Counted from the first letter of the stretch, positions 44,123 through 53,124 are shown. The stretch is 64,000 bases of DNA from JBDHBD01 sp039586095 (GCA_039586095.1 JBDHLB010000003.1:66969-130968), one strand, 5' to 3'. Notes: generated by a model not told the origin, from the sequence alone. Program-made: numbers and translations.

Positions 44123-46380
44123 CATGGCGCGCACGGCGGCTCCCTGCCACGGCTGCGCAGCGAACCGCGAGGAAGCGCTGGTCCAGCTCGGCATCAGCCC
44201 CGACCGTTTCGACTACCTGGTCGCTCTCGCTGGAAACCCGAACACGGGCAAGAGCACCGTGTTCAATGCGCTCACGGGCCTGCGACAGCACACCGGGAAT
44301 TGGCCGGGGAAGACGGTGGCGCGCGCCGAGGGCACCTACGGGGAGGACGAAGACCGCTTCAAGGTGGTCGATCTGCCCGGGACGTACTCTCTCCAGGCCG
44401 GGAGCCCCGACGAGGAGGTCGCTCGCGATTTTGTGCTGTTCGGGCGGCCGGACGTCACCGTCGTGGTGGTCGATGCGACCCGCCTCGAGCGGAACCTGAA
44501 CCTCGTGCTGCAGATCCTCGAGATCACGGATCGGGTGGTCGTGTGTCTGAACCTGATGGACGAGGCCCGCCGGCACGGCATCGCCGTCGACGAACGCAAG
44601 CTGGAGAAGGAGCTCGGCGTGCCGGTCATCCCGAGCGTGGCCCGGAGCGGCACGGGCATTCCGGAGCTGCGAGATGCGATCCGAAGGGTAGCTACGGGCG
44701 AGATCACCCCCGAGCCGTTTCGCATTGCAGAGTATCCGTCAGAGGTCGAACGAGCGCTCACCGAGCTGGTGCCCCTCGTACAGGACGCGTATCCGGAGCT
44801 GCCGAACGCCCGCTGGGTGAGCCTGCGCCTCCTGAACGCGGATCAACGGGTGGCCGACGCGGTGCGATCGGGTGAGATCGGCCTGCTGGACTCCGACGAT
44901 GCCGCGCTTGCCGTCGCCTGGTCGTCCGGTCGAGGCGGCGCGAGCCGGGCTTCGACGGCCGGCCCCCTGGCGGGCCCGGCCACCGGTCACGTCTCGAGGG
45001 AGCGCCACGCCCTCGACACAGGCGGGCCCGAGCTCCAGGGAAGCCAGGGAAGCGGGGGTGTCGCGGTCGCGGAGCCGTTTCCGGCGGTCGACTCGCTGGA
45101 GGCCGTCGGGCGGGTCGTGCTCGACCGGGCCGCCGCGCTCCGCTGGAAACTGAGCCCCGACTTTCATGACGCGCTGATGGGGCGGTTCTACGAGGCAGCG
45201 CACGCGATCGCCGATCGTTCCAGTGCGGTCGGTCTGAGGAAGGCGAAGTTCGACCTGGATCGGACCCTGGACCGCCTGCTCACGAACCGCTGGCTCGGCT
45301 ATCCGGTCATGCTGTTCATGCTGGCGGCCGTGTTCTGGATCACGATATCGGGTGCCAACGTCCCGTCGGGCCTTCTCGCGACGCTGCTCATCGACAACGT
45401 GCATCCGATGCTGCTCTCGTTCGGCGCCGGCCTGGGACTTCCCGGCTGGCTGAGCGGCCTCCTGTTCGACGGCGTGTACCTGGCGACAGCGTGGGTCGTG
45501 GCGGTGATGCTGCCGCCGATGGCCATCTTCTTCCCGCTCTTCACGCTGCTGGAGGACTTCGGCTACCTGCCGCGCGTCGCCTTCAACCTGGACAGCCTGT
45601 TCCGGCGGGCCGGCGCCCACGGAAAGCAGGCGCTCACCATGTGCATGGGCTTCGGCTGCAACGCTGCGGGCGTGGTGTCGACTCGGGTGATCGACAGCCC
45701 TCGCGAGCGGCTGATCGCGATCATCACGAACAACTTCTCGCTATGCAACGGGCGCTGGCCGACCCAGATCCTGCTGGCCACGATCTTCGTGGGGGCTCTG
45801 GTGCCGGCCCATCTGGCCGGTCTCGTGTCGGCGACGGCCGTGGTCGGCGTGGCGCTGCTGGGCGTCTTCGCGATGTTCGTCGCCTCGTGGCTCCTTTCCC
45901 GTACGATGTTGCGGGGCGAGGCAACCACCTTCAGCCTCGAGCTGCCCCCGTACCGGCCGCCACGGCTTCTTCAGACGTTGTACACGTCGATCATCGACCG
46001 GACGCTGATCGTTCTGTGGCGCGCGGTCGTCTTCGCGGCGCCCGCGGGTGCCGTGATCTGGCTTGTCTCCAACATCTCTGTCGGTAATGCGAGTCTGGCG
46101 GAGCACTTCATCTCGTGGGCGAATCCGTTCGGGATCCTGCTCGGGCTGAACGGCGTGATCCTGCTGGCCTACGTGGTCTCGGACTGCAGGCTGGACGGCG
46201 CTCACAGGCATCAACGTCATGTTGTTCAGCTTGCTCCACAATCCGTGCTCCACGACCCTGTACACGATCTACCGGGAGACGGGAAGCGCGAAGTGGACCG
46301 TCGTATCGGCCCTCCTCCCGCTGGTCATGGGCTTCACGCTGTGCTTCGTGGTGGCGCAGGTATGGCGCTGGGTGGTCTAA
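44115..46380 (+). pseudogene. feoB: feoB, ferrous iron transporter, with internal deletion and frameshift
   Basis: The first frame encodes the GTPase domain (GNPNTGKST near 40, DLPGTYSL near 88, NLMDEA near 150), a Gly/Ser-rich linker and most of the channel, including GFGCNAAGVVSTR (Gate 1 region). After NGVILLAYVV near 46180 it loses the frame; from about 46191 to the TAA at 46380 another frame continues with WTALTGINVMLFSLLHNPCS and VVSALLPLVMGF, the normal C terminus. About 40 residues (the PANEIV membrane segment and loop) are missing. In the original frame translation would run about 200 residues past this into unrelated sequence. The protein is probably non-functional unless the gap is an assembly artefact. 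ATGs at 44115 and 44124 both overlap or follow the FeoA-fusion stop closely. Confidence 0.75.
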
Positions 46381-46754
46381 GAGCGCCTCGAAGACAGCTC
46401 TTTGATTCGCATCAACTGCCCGGCGATCTCATCCACTGCTTTGTCGAGCGAGACCCCCAGCGCGGGGTCTACAGGACCGACGGCCGCCAGAGAGGAAGAG
46501 CGGCAGTCGAGCACTCGCGTCCACCACACCGCCGACCAGAACTGCAGCTGATCGAGCGCGTCACGTTCCCTCACGGCCAGCGCGAGATCGAACCGCTGCG
46601 CGATGCCCTCGATCAGCTCGGCCAAGCGTCCCAGCTCCGCCCGAATGTCCTCTGCGGCCGGCTCGGCCTCCACCTGCCGCTCCAGTTCCTGCGCTTCCTC
46701 GAGCAAGCGACCGAACCGTACGGACAATCGCCGGCTTTGGCTTTCTCTCAGCAT
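46377..46754 (-). CDS. Small coiled-coil-like protein of unknown function
   Basis: A 125-residue protein rich in Glu, Leu, Arg and Ala, with heptad-like helices (RFGRLLEEAQELERQVEAEP, ELGRLAELIEGIAQRFDLAL). The ATG at 46754 was chosen because the helical, coding-like part starts there. There is no signal peptide or cysteine motif. Its stop overlaps the end of feoB on the other strand. It is followed upstream on the same strand by yjbQ, 50 bases away. I do not recognise a family. Confidence 0.5.
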   Translation of the reverse strand: MLRESQSRRLSVRFGRLLEEAQELERQVEAEPAAEDIRAELGRLAELIEGIAQRFDLALAVRERDALDQLQFWSAVWWTRVLDCRSSSLAAVGPVDPALGVSLDKAVDEIAGQLMRIKELSSRRS

Positions 46755-46804
46755 CCCTGCCTCGGGTCCATCCCTGCCTCGGATCGTTTTCGGGTTCGGC
46801 GAGA

Positions 46805-47227
46805 CTACTCGCCCACGAGTGCGACGGCCACGCGGCGTTTGCGGGGCCGCGTGTCGAAATCCAGCAGGACGACCTGCTGCCACGTGCCCAGTGGGACTTG
46901 CCCGTCGACGATCGGCAGCGCGAGCGAGGGGCCGATCAAACAGGCCCGAACGTGGCTGTGTCCGTTGTCATCGTGCCAGGTCTCCTCGTGCTCGTAACGA
47001 CCATCCCGCGGAGCAATCCCTTCGAGGGCAGCCGAGATGTCGTGATGTACGAGCCCCGGTTCGTACTCGAGCGTAGAGAGCGCACCCGTCGAGCCGACGA
47101 CCATCGCCGTGAGCTGCCCGCACTGAATTCCGCTCTGGCGTACGACCGTCTGCAATTCGGCCGTCAGATCCAGGATGTGGTCGTCACCCTGCGTGTCGCG
47201 CGTAAGCATATGGCTATGAGTGATCAT
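46805..47227 (-). CDS. yjbQ: YjbQ/UPF0047 family protein
   Basis: A 140-residue protein, full length for the YjbQ family. Signatures: DLTAELQTVVRQSGIQCGQL, VGSTGALSTLEYEPGLVHHD, and DDNGHSHVRACLIGPSLALP followed by GTWQQVVLLDFDTRPRKRRV. The His/Asp/Glu set suggests a metal site. Members show weak thiamine-phosphate synthase activity, but their physiological role is not settled. There is no strong Shine-Dalgarno sequence at the ATG at 47227; an ATG six codons inside is an alternative. Confidence 0.87.
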   Translation of the reverse strand: MITHSHMLTRDTQGDDHILDLTAELQTVVRQSGIQCGQLTAMVVGSTGALSTLEYEPGLVHHDISAALEGIAPRDGRYEHEETWHDDNGHSHVRACLIGPSLALPIVDGQVPLGTWQQVVLLDFDTRPRKRRVAVALVGE

Positions 47228-47331
47228 GGTTCTGCCCGCACCTCGCTTTCAGCCAGTCGGAGCGACCCGATCCCGCACATGCCCGGAACATGCGTCCATC
47301 CGCCCGGTAAAGCCGGATGAAGGAGACGAGC

Positions 47332-47571
47332 ATGCCATACTACGACTATTACTGTGCAGCCAACGACCGGACGGTGGAAGTCCGGCACTCCATGTCGGAG
47401 ACGTTGCGGACGTGGGGCGAGTTGTGCGAGCGCGCCGGGCTGTCGACGGACGAGACACCTGCCGACGCAGCGATCGAGCGCAAGGTAACGGCCGGCGTCC
47501 CGCTGACCGGCCGCTCGGCCGGGTCTCCGCCTGAGGCTTGCGGTCCATCCTGTGCCTGCGCCTGGGACTGA
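47332..47571 (+). CDS. Small cysteine-containing protein, FmdB-like
   Basis: A 79-residue protein beginning MPYYDYYC, like the start of FmdB-type zinc-ribbon proteins, with SMSETLRTWGELCERAGLS in the middle and a Cys-rich end (EACGPSCACAWD). AAGGAG lies seven bases before the ATG, so the start is well supported. The typical FmdB CxxC pairs are not complete: the first Cys is single and spaced by Ala-Ala-Asn from the next charged residues. Metal binding by the C-terminal cysteines is likely; function unknown. Confidence 0.62.
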   Translation: MPYYDYYCAANDRTVEVRHSMSETLRTWGELCERAGLSTDETPADAAIERKVTAGVPLTGRSAGSPPEACGPSCACAWD

Positions 47572-47654
47572 CGCCACTCGACATTCATCGCGGTGCCCCT
47601 GAGATTCTTCATTCCTGAGCTGTCCAAACCACTTTACCACAGGAGTGAAGACTC

Positions 47655-48488
47655 ATGCAGTTCGATGCCGAATCCCTTGCGGCGCTTGCGAGTACGTTGG
47701 TCACCACATGGGGCCTGCGGGTGGTGGGCGCGATCGCGGTGCTCATCATCGGCCGCATGGCGGCCCGCTGGTTGCGCGGCCTGACGAAGCGCGCCCTCGA
47801 GCGCGGCAAGACCGAGCCCACGTTGATTCCCTTCCTGTCCGGATTCGTCTACTCGTTGGCCATCGCCTTCGTGGTGATCGCCGTGCTCGGCTTGTTCGGA
47901 ATCCCCACGGCCTCCTTCGTGGCCGTTCTCGGTGCCGCGGGTCTGGCCATCGGTCTCGCCATGCAGGGGACCTTCTCCAACTTCGCGGCGGGAGTCATGC
48001 TGCTCGTCTTCCGACCGTTCAAGATGGGGGATGTGGTGGAGGTCGCCGGATCGCTCGGCAAGGTGCAGGAGATCGGGATCTTCACCACGACCATGAACAC
48101 GCCCGACAACATTCAGGTCATCGTGCCGAACGCGCAGATCTTCGGACAGGTGATCAAGAACGTGACGGGCAACGACACCCGTCGCGTCGACCTGATCATG
48201 GGCGTCTCGTACGAGGACGATCTGTCGGTCGCCAAGCAGACGATCGAGCGCGTGGTCGCGGCGCATCCAATGGTGCTGGAGGACCCGGCTCCTGTGGTGG
48301 CCGTCGCTGAGCTGGCCGACTCGTCGGTCAACTTCGTCGTGCGACCCTGGTGCAAGACCGACGATTACTTCACCGTTCGCTGGGAGGTGACGCGGCAGCT
48401 CAAGGAAGAGCTGGAAGCCGCCGGCTGCTCGATTCCGTTCCCGCAACGGGACGTGCACCTCTTCCCGGCCGAGCAGAGCGCGGCATGA
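47655..48488 (+). CDS. Small-conductance mechanosensitive channel (MscS family)
   Basis: A 277-residue protein with three membrane helices (about 18-38, 60-85, 90-125). The pore helix motif GAAGLAIGLAMQGTFSNFAA is followed by the beta domain (FRPFKMGDVVEVAGSLGKVQ, VIVPNAQIFGQVIKN) and the alpha/beta C-terminal domain. It releases solutes on hypo-osmotic shock. AGGAG precedes the ATG. The size and layout match E. coli MscS (286 residues). A larger, more divergent MscS gene is at 53308-54462. Confidence 0.92.
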   Translation: MQFDAESLAALASTLVTTWGLRVVGAIAVLIIGRMAARWLRGLTKRALERGKTEPTLIPFLSGFVYSLAIAFVVIAVLGLFGIPTASFVAVLGAAGLAIGLAMQGTFSNFAAGVMLLVFRPFKMGDVVEVAGSLGKVQEIGIFTTTMNTPDNIQVIVPNAQIFGQVIKNVTGNDTRRVDLIMGVSYEDDLSVAKQTIERVVAAHPMVLEDPAPVVAVAELADSSVNFVVRPWCKTDDYFTVRWEVTRQLKEELEAAGCSIPFPQRDVHLFPAEQSAA

Positions 48489-48552
48489 CGCGTCGCGAAT
48501 TGCGGGGTGGCTCGCATCCGCGTGTGAAGCCCGGAGCACCCACGATGAAGCC

Positions 48553-50193
48553 ATGACGCACCCGAAGCTGCTCGAAAAGCGAGCGGAGACCCCGACCCCC
48601 GCCGGCGGCCTGCTGGCAGTGAGCGCCGGCCGGCTTCCTGCAGACATCCTGCGTGAAGCGTCCCGGCGGTTGGGATGGGCAGCTCTCCTTTACTCGGCCA
48701 CCTTCTTTCTCGCCTACTTCGGCGGCCACACGCTGGGTGTGCTGACGGGAACGGCCACTCTGTCGATGCTGCTCGACAGTCCGCTGCAGACCACCACGGC
48801 CGTGGTGGCGATCACGCTCGGCGTGCTTCTCTTCTTCGCCTCCCGGCGCTCGCAGTTGGCGCCTGGCCTACTGCTGGATGTCGGCCTCGTGTTCGAGGTT
48901 GTCGCGGCGTTCGGAATCGCGACGGCGGAGTTCTGGGGCGTATATGGCCAGTGGCCAGGTTGGGAGGTCGTTTCCCAGGGGGTCATGGGCGTCTCCTGGG
49001 TCTGCGTGTGGATCCTCTTCTTTCCCATGCTGGCCCCCAACACGCCGGGCAAGGTGCTGCTCGCCTCCCTGACCGCCGCCATGATGCCCAGCTTGGTCGT
49101 CCTGTTGTCGCAGGCGTTCGGGGCGACGAGCCCGGAGGCGCCCGTCGGCTTCCTCGCCATATACCTCGCTTTCAGCTCGACCATCTGCGCCTTGCTGGCA
49201 TACGTGACCTCGCGCCTCGTGTACCGGTTCGGGATCCGGCTCCAGAAGGCCCGTGAGGTGGGGAGCTATCAGCTGGTCGAGCCGCTCGGTGTGGGCGGCA
49301 TGGGTGAGGTGTGGCGAGCCTCCCACCGCATGCTCGCCCGCCCGGCGGCAGTGAAGCTGATTCGCCCCGAGGTCCTCGGGGGCGATCAGACGACGCGGCA
49401 GGTCGTGCTGACGAGATTCCAGCGAGAGGCGGAGGCGACCGCTGCGCTCCGGTCCGTCCACACGATTCAGCTCCACGACTTCGGCGTGACAGAGGATGGG
49501 TCGTTCTACTACGTGATGGAGCTGCTCGACGGTCTGAGCTTCAAGGATCTGGTCGAGCGGTTTGGCCCCGTTCCGCCGGGTCGGGTGGTCCATTTGCTGC
49601 GGCAGGCGTGCCACTCGCTGGGCGAGGCACACCAGCGCGGGATGATTCACAGGGACGTGAAGCCAGCCAACCTGTACACGTGCCGGCTGGGTCCGGATCA
49701 CGATTTCGTAAAGGTGCTGGATTTCGGGCTGGTCAAGAGCACGGACGATGCCCTTCCGGGGGCGACGGAGCTGACCGCCGCCGGCGTCGTGACGGGAACG
49801 CCCGCCTTCATACCGCCGGAGGCGGCGACCGGGCAAGGCGGACTGGACGGCCGGGCCGATCTCTATGCTCTCGGCTGCGTGGCCTACTGGCTGCTCACGG
49901 GCAAGCATGTGTTCGAGGGAGACACGCCGATGGCCGTCGTGCTCGACCACGTGCGAACGCCGCCGGTTCCGCCATCCCGCCGGACGGAGATCGAGGTGCC
50001 GGCCGATCTCGAGGCGCTGGTTCTTTCGTGCCTGGCCAAAGAGCCGGCCGACCGACCGGAGGGCGCCACAGAACTGTCGCGGATGCTCGCCGACACGGGT
50101 CTGGACGGTGCGTGGGGAGCGAAGGAGGCAGCCGCGTGGTGGAATCTCCACCTCCCGATGGCAGGTGACTCCGCGGGACGCCCCGCCACGTAG
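48553..50193 (+). CDS. Ser/Thr protein kinase with N-terminal multi-helix membrane domain
   Basis: A 546-residue protein. Residues about 40-230 contain about six membrane helices, and the kinase domain follows (about 242-515): GVGGMGEVWRA, AAVKLIRPE, HRDVKPANLY, DFGLVK and GTPAFIPPEAA, so the catalytic residues are present. The usual bacterial PASTA-type kinase has the reverse order. It may sense a membrane signal directly. It is followed after 76 bases by a single-helix membrane protein gene and then the alkaline-phosphatase-fold gene, which may be one transcript. Confidence 0.87.
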   Translation: MTHPKLLEKRAETPTPAGGLLAVSAGRLPADILREASRRLGWAALLYSATFFLAYFGGHTLGVLTGTATLSMLLDSPLQTTTAVVAITLGVLLFFASRRSQLAPGLLLDVGLVFEVVAAFGIATAEFWGVYGQWPGWEVVSQGVMGVSWVCVWILFFPMLAPNTPGKVLLASLTAAMMPSLVVLLSQAFGATSPEAPVGFLAIYLAFSSTICALLAYVTSRLVYRFGIRLQKAREVGSYQLVEPLGVGGMGEVWRASHRMLARPAAVKLIRPEVLGGDQTTRQVVLTRFQREAEATAALRSVHTIQLHDFGVTEDGSFYYVMELLDGLSFKDLVERFGPVPPGRVVHLLRQACHSLGEAHQRGMIHRDVKPANLYTCRLGPDHDFVKVLDFGLVKSTDDALPGATELTAAGVVTGTPAFIPPEAATGQGGLDGRADLYALGCVAYWLLTGKHVFEGDTPMAVVLDHVRTPPVPPSRRTEIEVPADLEALVLSCLAKEPADRPEGATELSRMLADTGLDGAWGAKEAAAWWNLHLPMAGDSAGRPAT

Positions 50194-50269
50194 AAGTGTA
50201 TGGTTGCCGGAGGCGCTCGGTACGTAGAGCTTGCCGGCGGAGTTGTCCACGGTTCAAGGAGCGACGGCG

Positions 50270-50881
50270 ATGAGCCCGAACGACGATCTGTCCGATCTGT
50301 CACTGGACGACATAGAAGAAGGCCTCAAGAAGCCGGGGCCCAAGCGCAGCGAGCGAAAGACGAAGCGAAAGACGAAGAGTCCAGACATGCCGGCCCCTGC
50401 AATCGACGTGTCCGGTAACGGACCGAAGAAGTCGAGACGCTTTACGTTCCTCCTGGTCGGTCTCCTGCTCGGTGTATTGGGCACGTTGTTCCTGCCTCCG
50501 CTGGTCCGGCCCTACCTGCCGGACGCGCTGCTCCCCCGCGGCGAAGAGGTGACGGGTCCGGTTCTGGGCAAGCAGCGAGAGGCGCCGGACCGGTTGCTCA
50601 TCACCCTCGAGGCAGAACAGGGCGCGATCCTCGCCACGTTCACGGAGCAGGTGGCCGAGATCGATCTTCTCGTGGGTGTAGGCGACACGGTGACGCTCGG
50701 CGTTCCCGAGTATCAGCCGTTCGTCGAGAACCCGCGTTTCGAGGGCATCCGCAAAGCGTCTGCACCGGCGGCGGGCTCGCCGGGGCCCGACGCATCCCAG
50801 CCCCAGTCCCTGGAGCAACAGACTCCACCCGACACCTCATCACCCGACACCTCATCGGTCAGCCAGGATACGACCGGATGA
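50270..50881 (+). CDS. Bitopic membrane protein of unknown function
   Basis: A 203-residue protein with a charged cytoplasmic N terminus (DDLSDLSLDDIEEGLKKPG, then Lys/Arg repeats), one membrane helix (about 58-80, LLVGLLLGVLGTLFLPPLV), and an extracytoplasmic part ending in a Ser/Pro/Gln/Thr-rich tail with the repeat PDTSS. AAGGAG lies eight bases before the ATG at 50270. Its stop overlaps the start of the next gene (ATGA). The position behind a membrane kinase makes the Ser/Thr residues possible phosphorylation targets, but that is inference. Confidence 0.65.
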   Translation: MSPNDDLSDLSLDDIEEGLKKPGPKRSERKTKRKTKSPDMPAPAIDVSGNGPKKSRRFTFLLVGLLLGVLGTLFLPPLVRPYLPDALLPRGEEVTGPVLGKQREAPDRLLITLEAEQGAILATFTEQVAEIDLLVGVGDTVTLGVPEYQPFVENPRFEGIRKASAPAAGSPGPDASQPQSLEQQTPPDTSSPDTSSVSQDTTG

Positions 50882-52266
50882 AGGACGCCAGGGTCGGACT
50901 CGTGTATCGTTTGCGCGTGTTGGCGAGTGTGCTCCTTCTGGCCGTCCTTGCCGTCCTCGCGGTTCCGGGTTCGCGACAGGCTGGTCTGACGGCCCAGGCT
51001 GGCGACCAGCAGCCGCCCGCGACCCCGGAGACCGGCAGCGTCATCTTCTTCCATCCGGACGGGATGGGGGTGAACACCTGGACCGCGCTCCGTCTGCTCG
51101 AGGCGGGGCCCGATGGCCGCCTTAGCTGGGATCGTCTTCCGGCCATGGCCGTCTACACCGGACACCTCACCGACGCGGTGACGGCCACGTCGAACGCGGG
51201 TGCCACGATCCATGCGTACGGAGTGAAGGTGCCTGCCAACAGCTTCGGGTTGAACGACTCGGAGCCTATCGTGGCTCGCTCCGGTCGGCCCGAGAGCATC
51301 CTTCTCGAGGCACAGGAGGTCGGCTACGCAACCGGCCTGGTGAACAGCGGCACGATCACCGAGCCGGGCACCGGAGCGTTCTGTGCGCGCGTTGTGGAGC
51401 GGACCAATCATGCCGAGATCGCCCTGCAGATTCTGGACGCCGGTCCGGAGGTGATTCTGGGTGGAGGCGAGCGCTACTTCCTCCCGACGGGCGCCGAGGG
51501 CGTTCACGGGGTCGGAGCCCGGGCCGACGGCCGCGACCTGGTCGCCGAGGCACGCGCCCGCGGATACGCGGTGGTTTACACACGGCAGCAGTTGGAGGCG
51601 CTCCCCGACACGGTCTCTCGCGTGCTGGGCCTCTTCGCCTCCAACCACACGTTCAACGCGCGTTCGGAGGCGGCCCTCGAGGAGGCCGGTCTGCCCCCGT
51701 ACGCCGAGATCGCTCCCAGCATCGGCGAGATGACCCAAGCCGCGCTGGCGGTCCTGTCCCGATCGGACCGCAACTTCCTGCTCGTCATCGAGGAGGAAGG
51801 GACCGACAACTTCAGCAACGCGAACAACGCCTACGGTACGATGGAGGCGGGGCGGCGGGCCGACGAGGCCATCGCGGTGGTCCTCGAGCACCTCGCCGGC
51901 GATCCGACGGCCCTGCTGGTGGTGACATCCGACAGCGATGCAGGAGGTCTTCAGGCGATCGGCTCGACGGAGGGGTGGCTCAAGCCGGATGCTCCGTTGC
52001 CCGAGCGGGACTTGAACGGGGCGCCCATGGACGGCGCACTCGGGACGGCTTCGCCACCCTTCCTGTCCGCACCGGATCGTGCGGGCAACCGCTGGCCGTT
52101 CGCGATCGCCTGGGCGACGCTGCGGGATGCGAGTGGGGGTGTCCTGGTCCGTGCCGCCGGAATGAACGCGGACCTCGTGTCCGGCACGCTGGATTCGACG
52201 GACATCTACGCCGTGATGTATCAAACGCTGTTCGGACGTCCGCCGGACACTACGGACGAACCATGA
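50878..52266 (+). CDS. Alkaline-phosphatase-fold secreted protein with altered metal ligands
   Basis: A 462-residue protein with signal peptide (about 10-42) and the alkaline phosphatase fold: FFHPDGMG near 60, TSNAGATIHAYGVK with the nucleophile Ser105, EEEGTDNFSNAN (305-315) and VVTSDSDAGG (348-356). The Asp ligands (310, 352) are kept, but the three His ligands of the family appear replaced: Asn314 for the His of DxxxH, Ser353 for the His of DH, and Ala418 in DASGG for the His of HTG. The Asp before the nucleophile is Thr104. It may be inactive, use a different metal set, or act on phosphodiesters. It overlaps the preceding membrane-protein gene. Confidence 0.78.
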   Translation: MKDARVGLVYRLRVLASVLLLAVLAVLAVPGSRQAGLTAQAGDQQPPATPETGSVIFFHPDGMGVNTWTALRLLEAGPDGRLSWDRLPAMAVYTGHLTDAVTATSNAGATIHAYGVKVPANSFGLNDSEPIVARSGRPESILLEAQEVGYATGLVNSGTITEPGTGAFCARVVERTNHAEIALQILDAGPEVILGGGERYFLPTGAEGVHGVGARADGRDLVAEARARGYAVVYTRQQLEALPDTVSRVLGLFASNHTFNARSEAALEEAGLPPYAEIAPSIGEMTQAALAVLSRSDRNFLLVIEEEGTDNFSNANNAYGTMEAGRRADEAIAVVLEHLAGDPTALLVVTSDSDAGGLQAIGSTEGWLKPDAPLPERDLNGAPMDGALGTASPPFLSAPDRAGNRWPFAIAWATLRDASGGVLVRAAGMNADLVSGTLDSTDIYAVMYQTLFGRPPDTTDEP

Positions 52267-52304
52267 AGATGCCCCCTGAGGGACAACCAGGCGGGAGACC
52301 GAGA

Positions 52305-52508
52305 ATGCACACGGTGACGTTGAAGATAGAAGGTATGAAGTGCGATGGTTGCGCGACCGCCGTCCGTTCGGCTCTGGAAGGCGTCGAAGGGGTCAGCGCT
52401 GTCGACGTGTCGCTGCCCGATGGCTCCGCGAGCGTGCAGCTGGAGCCTTCCGTCGACCGGAGCGTGTTGGTCGACGTGATCGCCGAGGCCGGCTACCAGG
52501 CGGTCTGA
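52305..52508 (+). CDS. Heavy-metal-associated (HMA) domain protein, CopZ-like
   Basis: A 67-residue single HMA domain: TLKIEGMKCDGCATAVRSAL holds the CxxC copper site, and LVDVIAEAGYQAV closes the ferredoxin-like fold. It is a cytoplasmic Cu(I) (or other soft-metal) carrier by family. GGGAG precedes the ATG at 52305; an ATG at 52263 would add 14 residues. It lies 38 bases after the phosphatase-fold gene and converges with the CopG-like gene, which supports a copper context. Confidence 0.85.
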   Translation: MHTVTLKIEGMKCDGCATAVRSALEGVEGVSAVDVSLPDGSASVQLEPSVDRSVLVDVIAEAGYQAV

Positions 52509-52599
52509 GCCCGGCAGTTAGCCCTGCAGATGGTCCAGAGCCCGGCAGACGGTCCGGGGACCGGCCGCCAGGCCAAACCACTTCAGCGGGGCAGCCGCC

Positions 52600-53124
52600 C
52601 TAGCGAGTCTCGTAGATCTGAGTGTTCCCCTCGTCGTCGAACAGCAGGACGCTGTAGGGTTCCTGCTTGCCCCCGACTTCCATACCCGGGGATCCGACCG
52701 GCATACCGGGCACCGCCAGACCGGCCGCGGCAGGCCGCTCTTCCAGCAACCGGGCGATCACGTCCGCCGGGACGTGACCTTCGACGATGTAGCCATCGAT
52801 CACGGCCGTGTGGCAGGAGGACAGCCGAGCCGGTACGCCAAGCTCGGCCTTCTTCTCAGTCAGCTGCGCATCCGAGACATTCTCGCTCTTGACTTCGAAC
52901 CCGCTCTCCTCGAGGTGCCTGACCCAGGCACCGCAACACCCTCAGGTGGGGCTCTTGTAGACGACGATTTCCGCGTCGCTCAGATCGGACGCCGTGGCCA
53001 TCTCGACGGCCTGAGAGGAGCTTCCGTCGGCCGAGGCCTCTCCACCGCATCCGGCCACGATCACGGCCAACACTGCCGCGACCCAGTGGCTGGCGGGCAG
53101 CCCTTTCGTACCGCGAACTCTCAT
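52600..53124 (-). CDS. DUF411/CopG-like lipoprotein with in-frame TGA: candidate selenoprotein
   Basis: The gene has 174 sense codons including an internal TGA (52944-52942, codon 61). Before it: signal peptide with lipobox VAGC (Cys26) and the strand EIVVYKSPT. After it, in the same frame and without further stops: GCCGAWVRHLEESGFEVKSE, then RLSSCHTAVIDGYIVEGHVP and GLAVPGMPVGSPGMEV, all conserved DUF411 segments. The family motif is YKSPTCGCC, so TGA stands exactly where the first Cys of CxCC belongs: U61, Cys63, Cys64. AGGAG precedes the ATG at 53124. CopG, a DUF411 protein of copper resistance, binds a copper cluster with such cysteines. A nonsense mutation is the alternative, but the downstream half shows no decay and a SECIS-like hairpin follows. 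Confidence 0.78.
52914..52944 (-). promoter_or_regulatory. Bacterial SECIS-like element following the in-frame UGA
   Basis: Read on the minus strand, the UGA (52944-52942) is followed by nine bases, then GGUGCCU (52932-52926), the loop GGGUC and AGGCACC (52920-52914). The stem is seven perfect pairs. The apical loop starts 17 bases after the UGA, and its first two bases are GG. This fits the bacterial SECIS consensus as I recall it (loop 16-37 bases downstream, at least one G in the first two loop positions, stem of four or more pairs). SelB binding is inference. Confidence 0.7.

Noticed and set aside
52550..52563. Short hairpin (CGGTCC/GGACCG) between the HMA and CopG-like genes as a terminator
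   Set aside because: The stem is short with almost no loop and no T tract; such pairs are common at this G+C content.
52942..52944. Plain nonsense mutation or pseudogene in the DUF411 gene
   Set aside because: Kept as the alternative explanation, but the stop sits exactly on a conserved Cys codon, the downstream half is undamaged and a hairpin with SECIS spacing follows.
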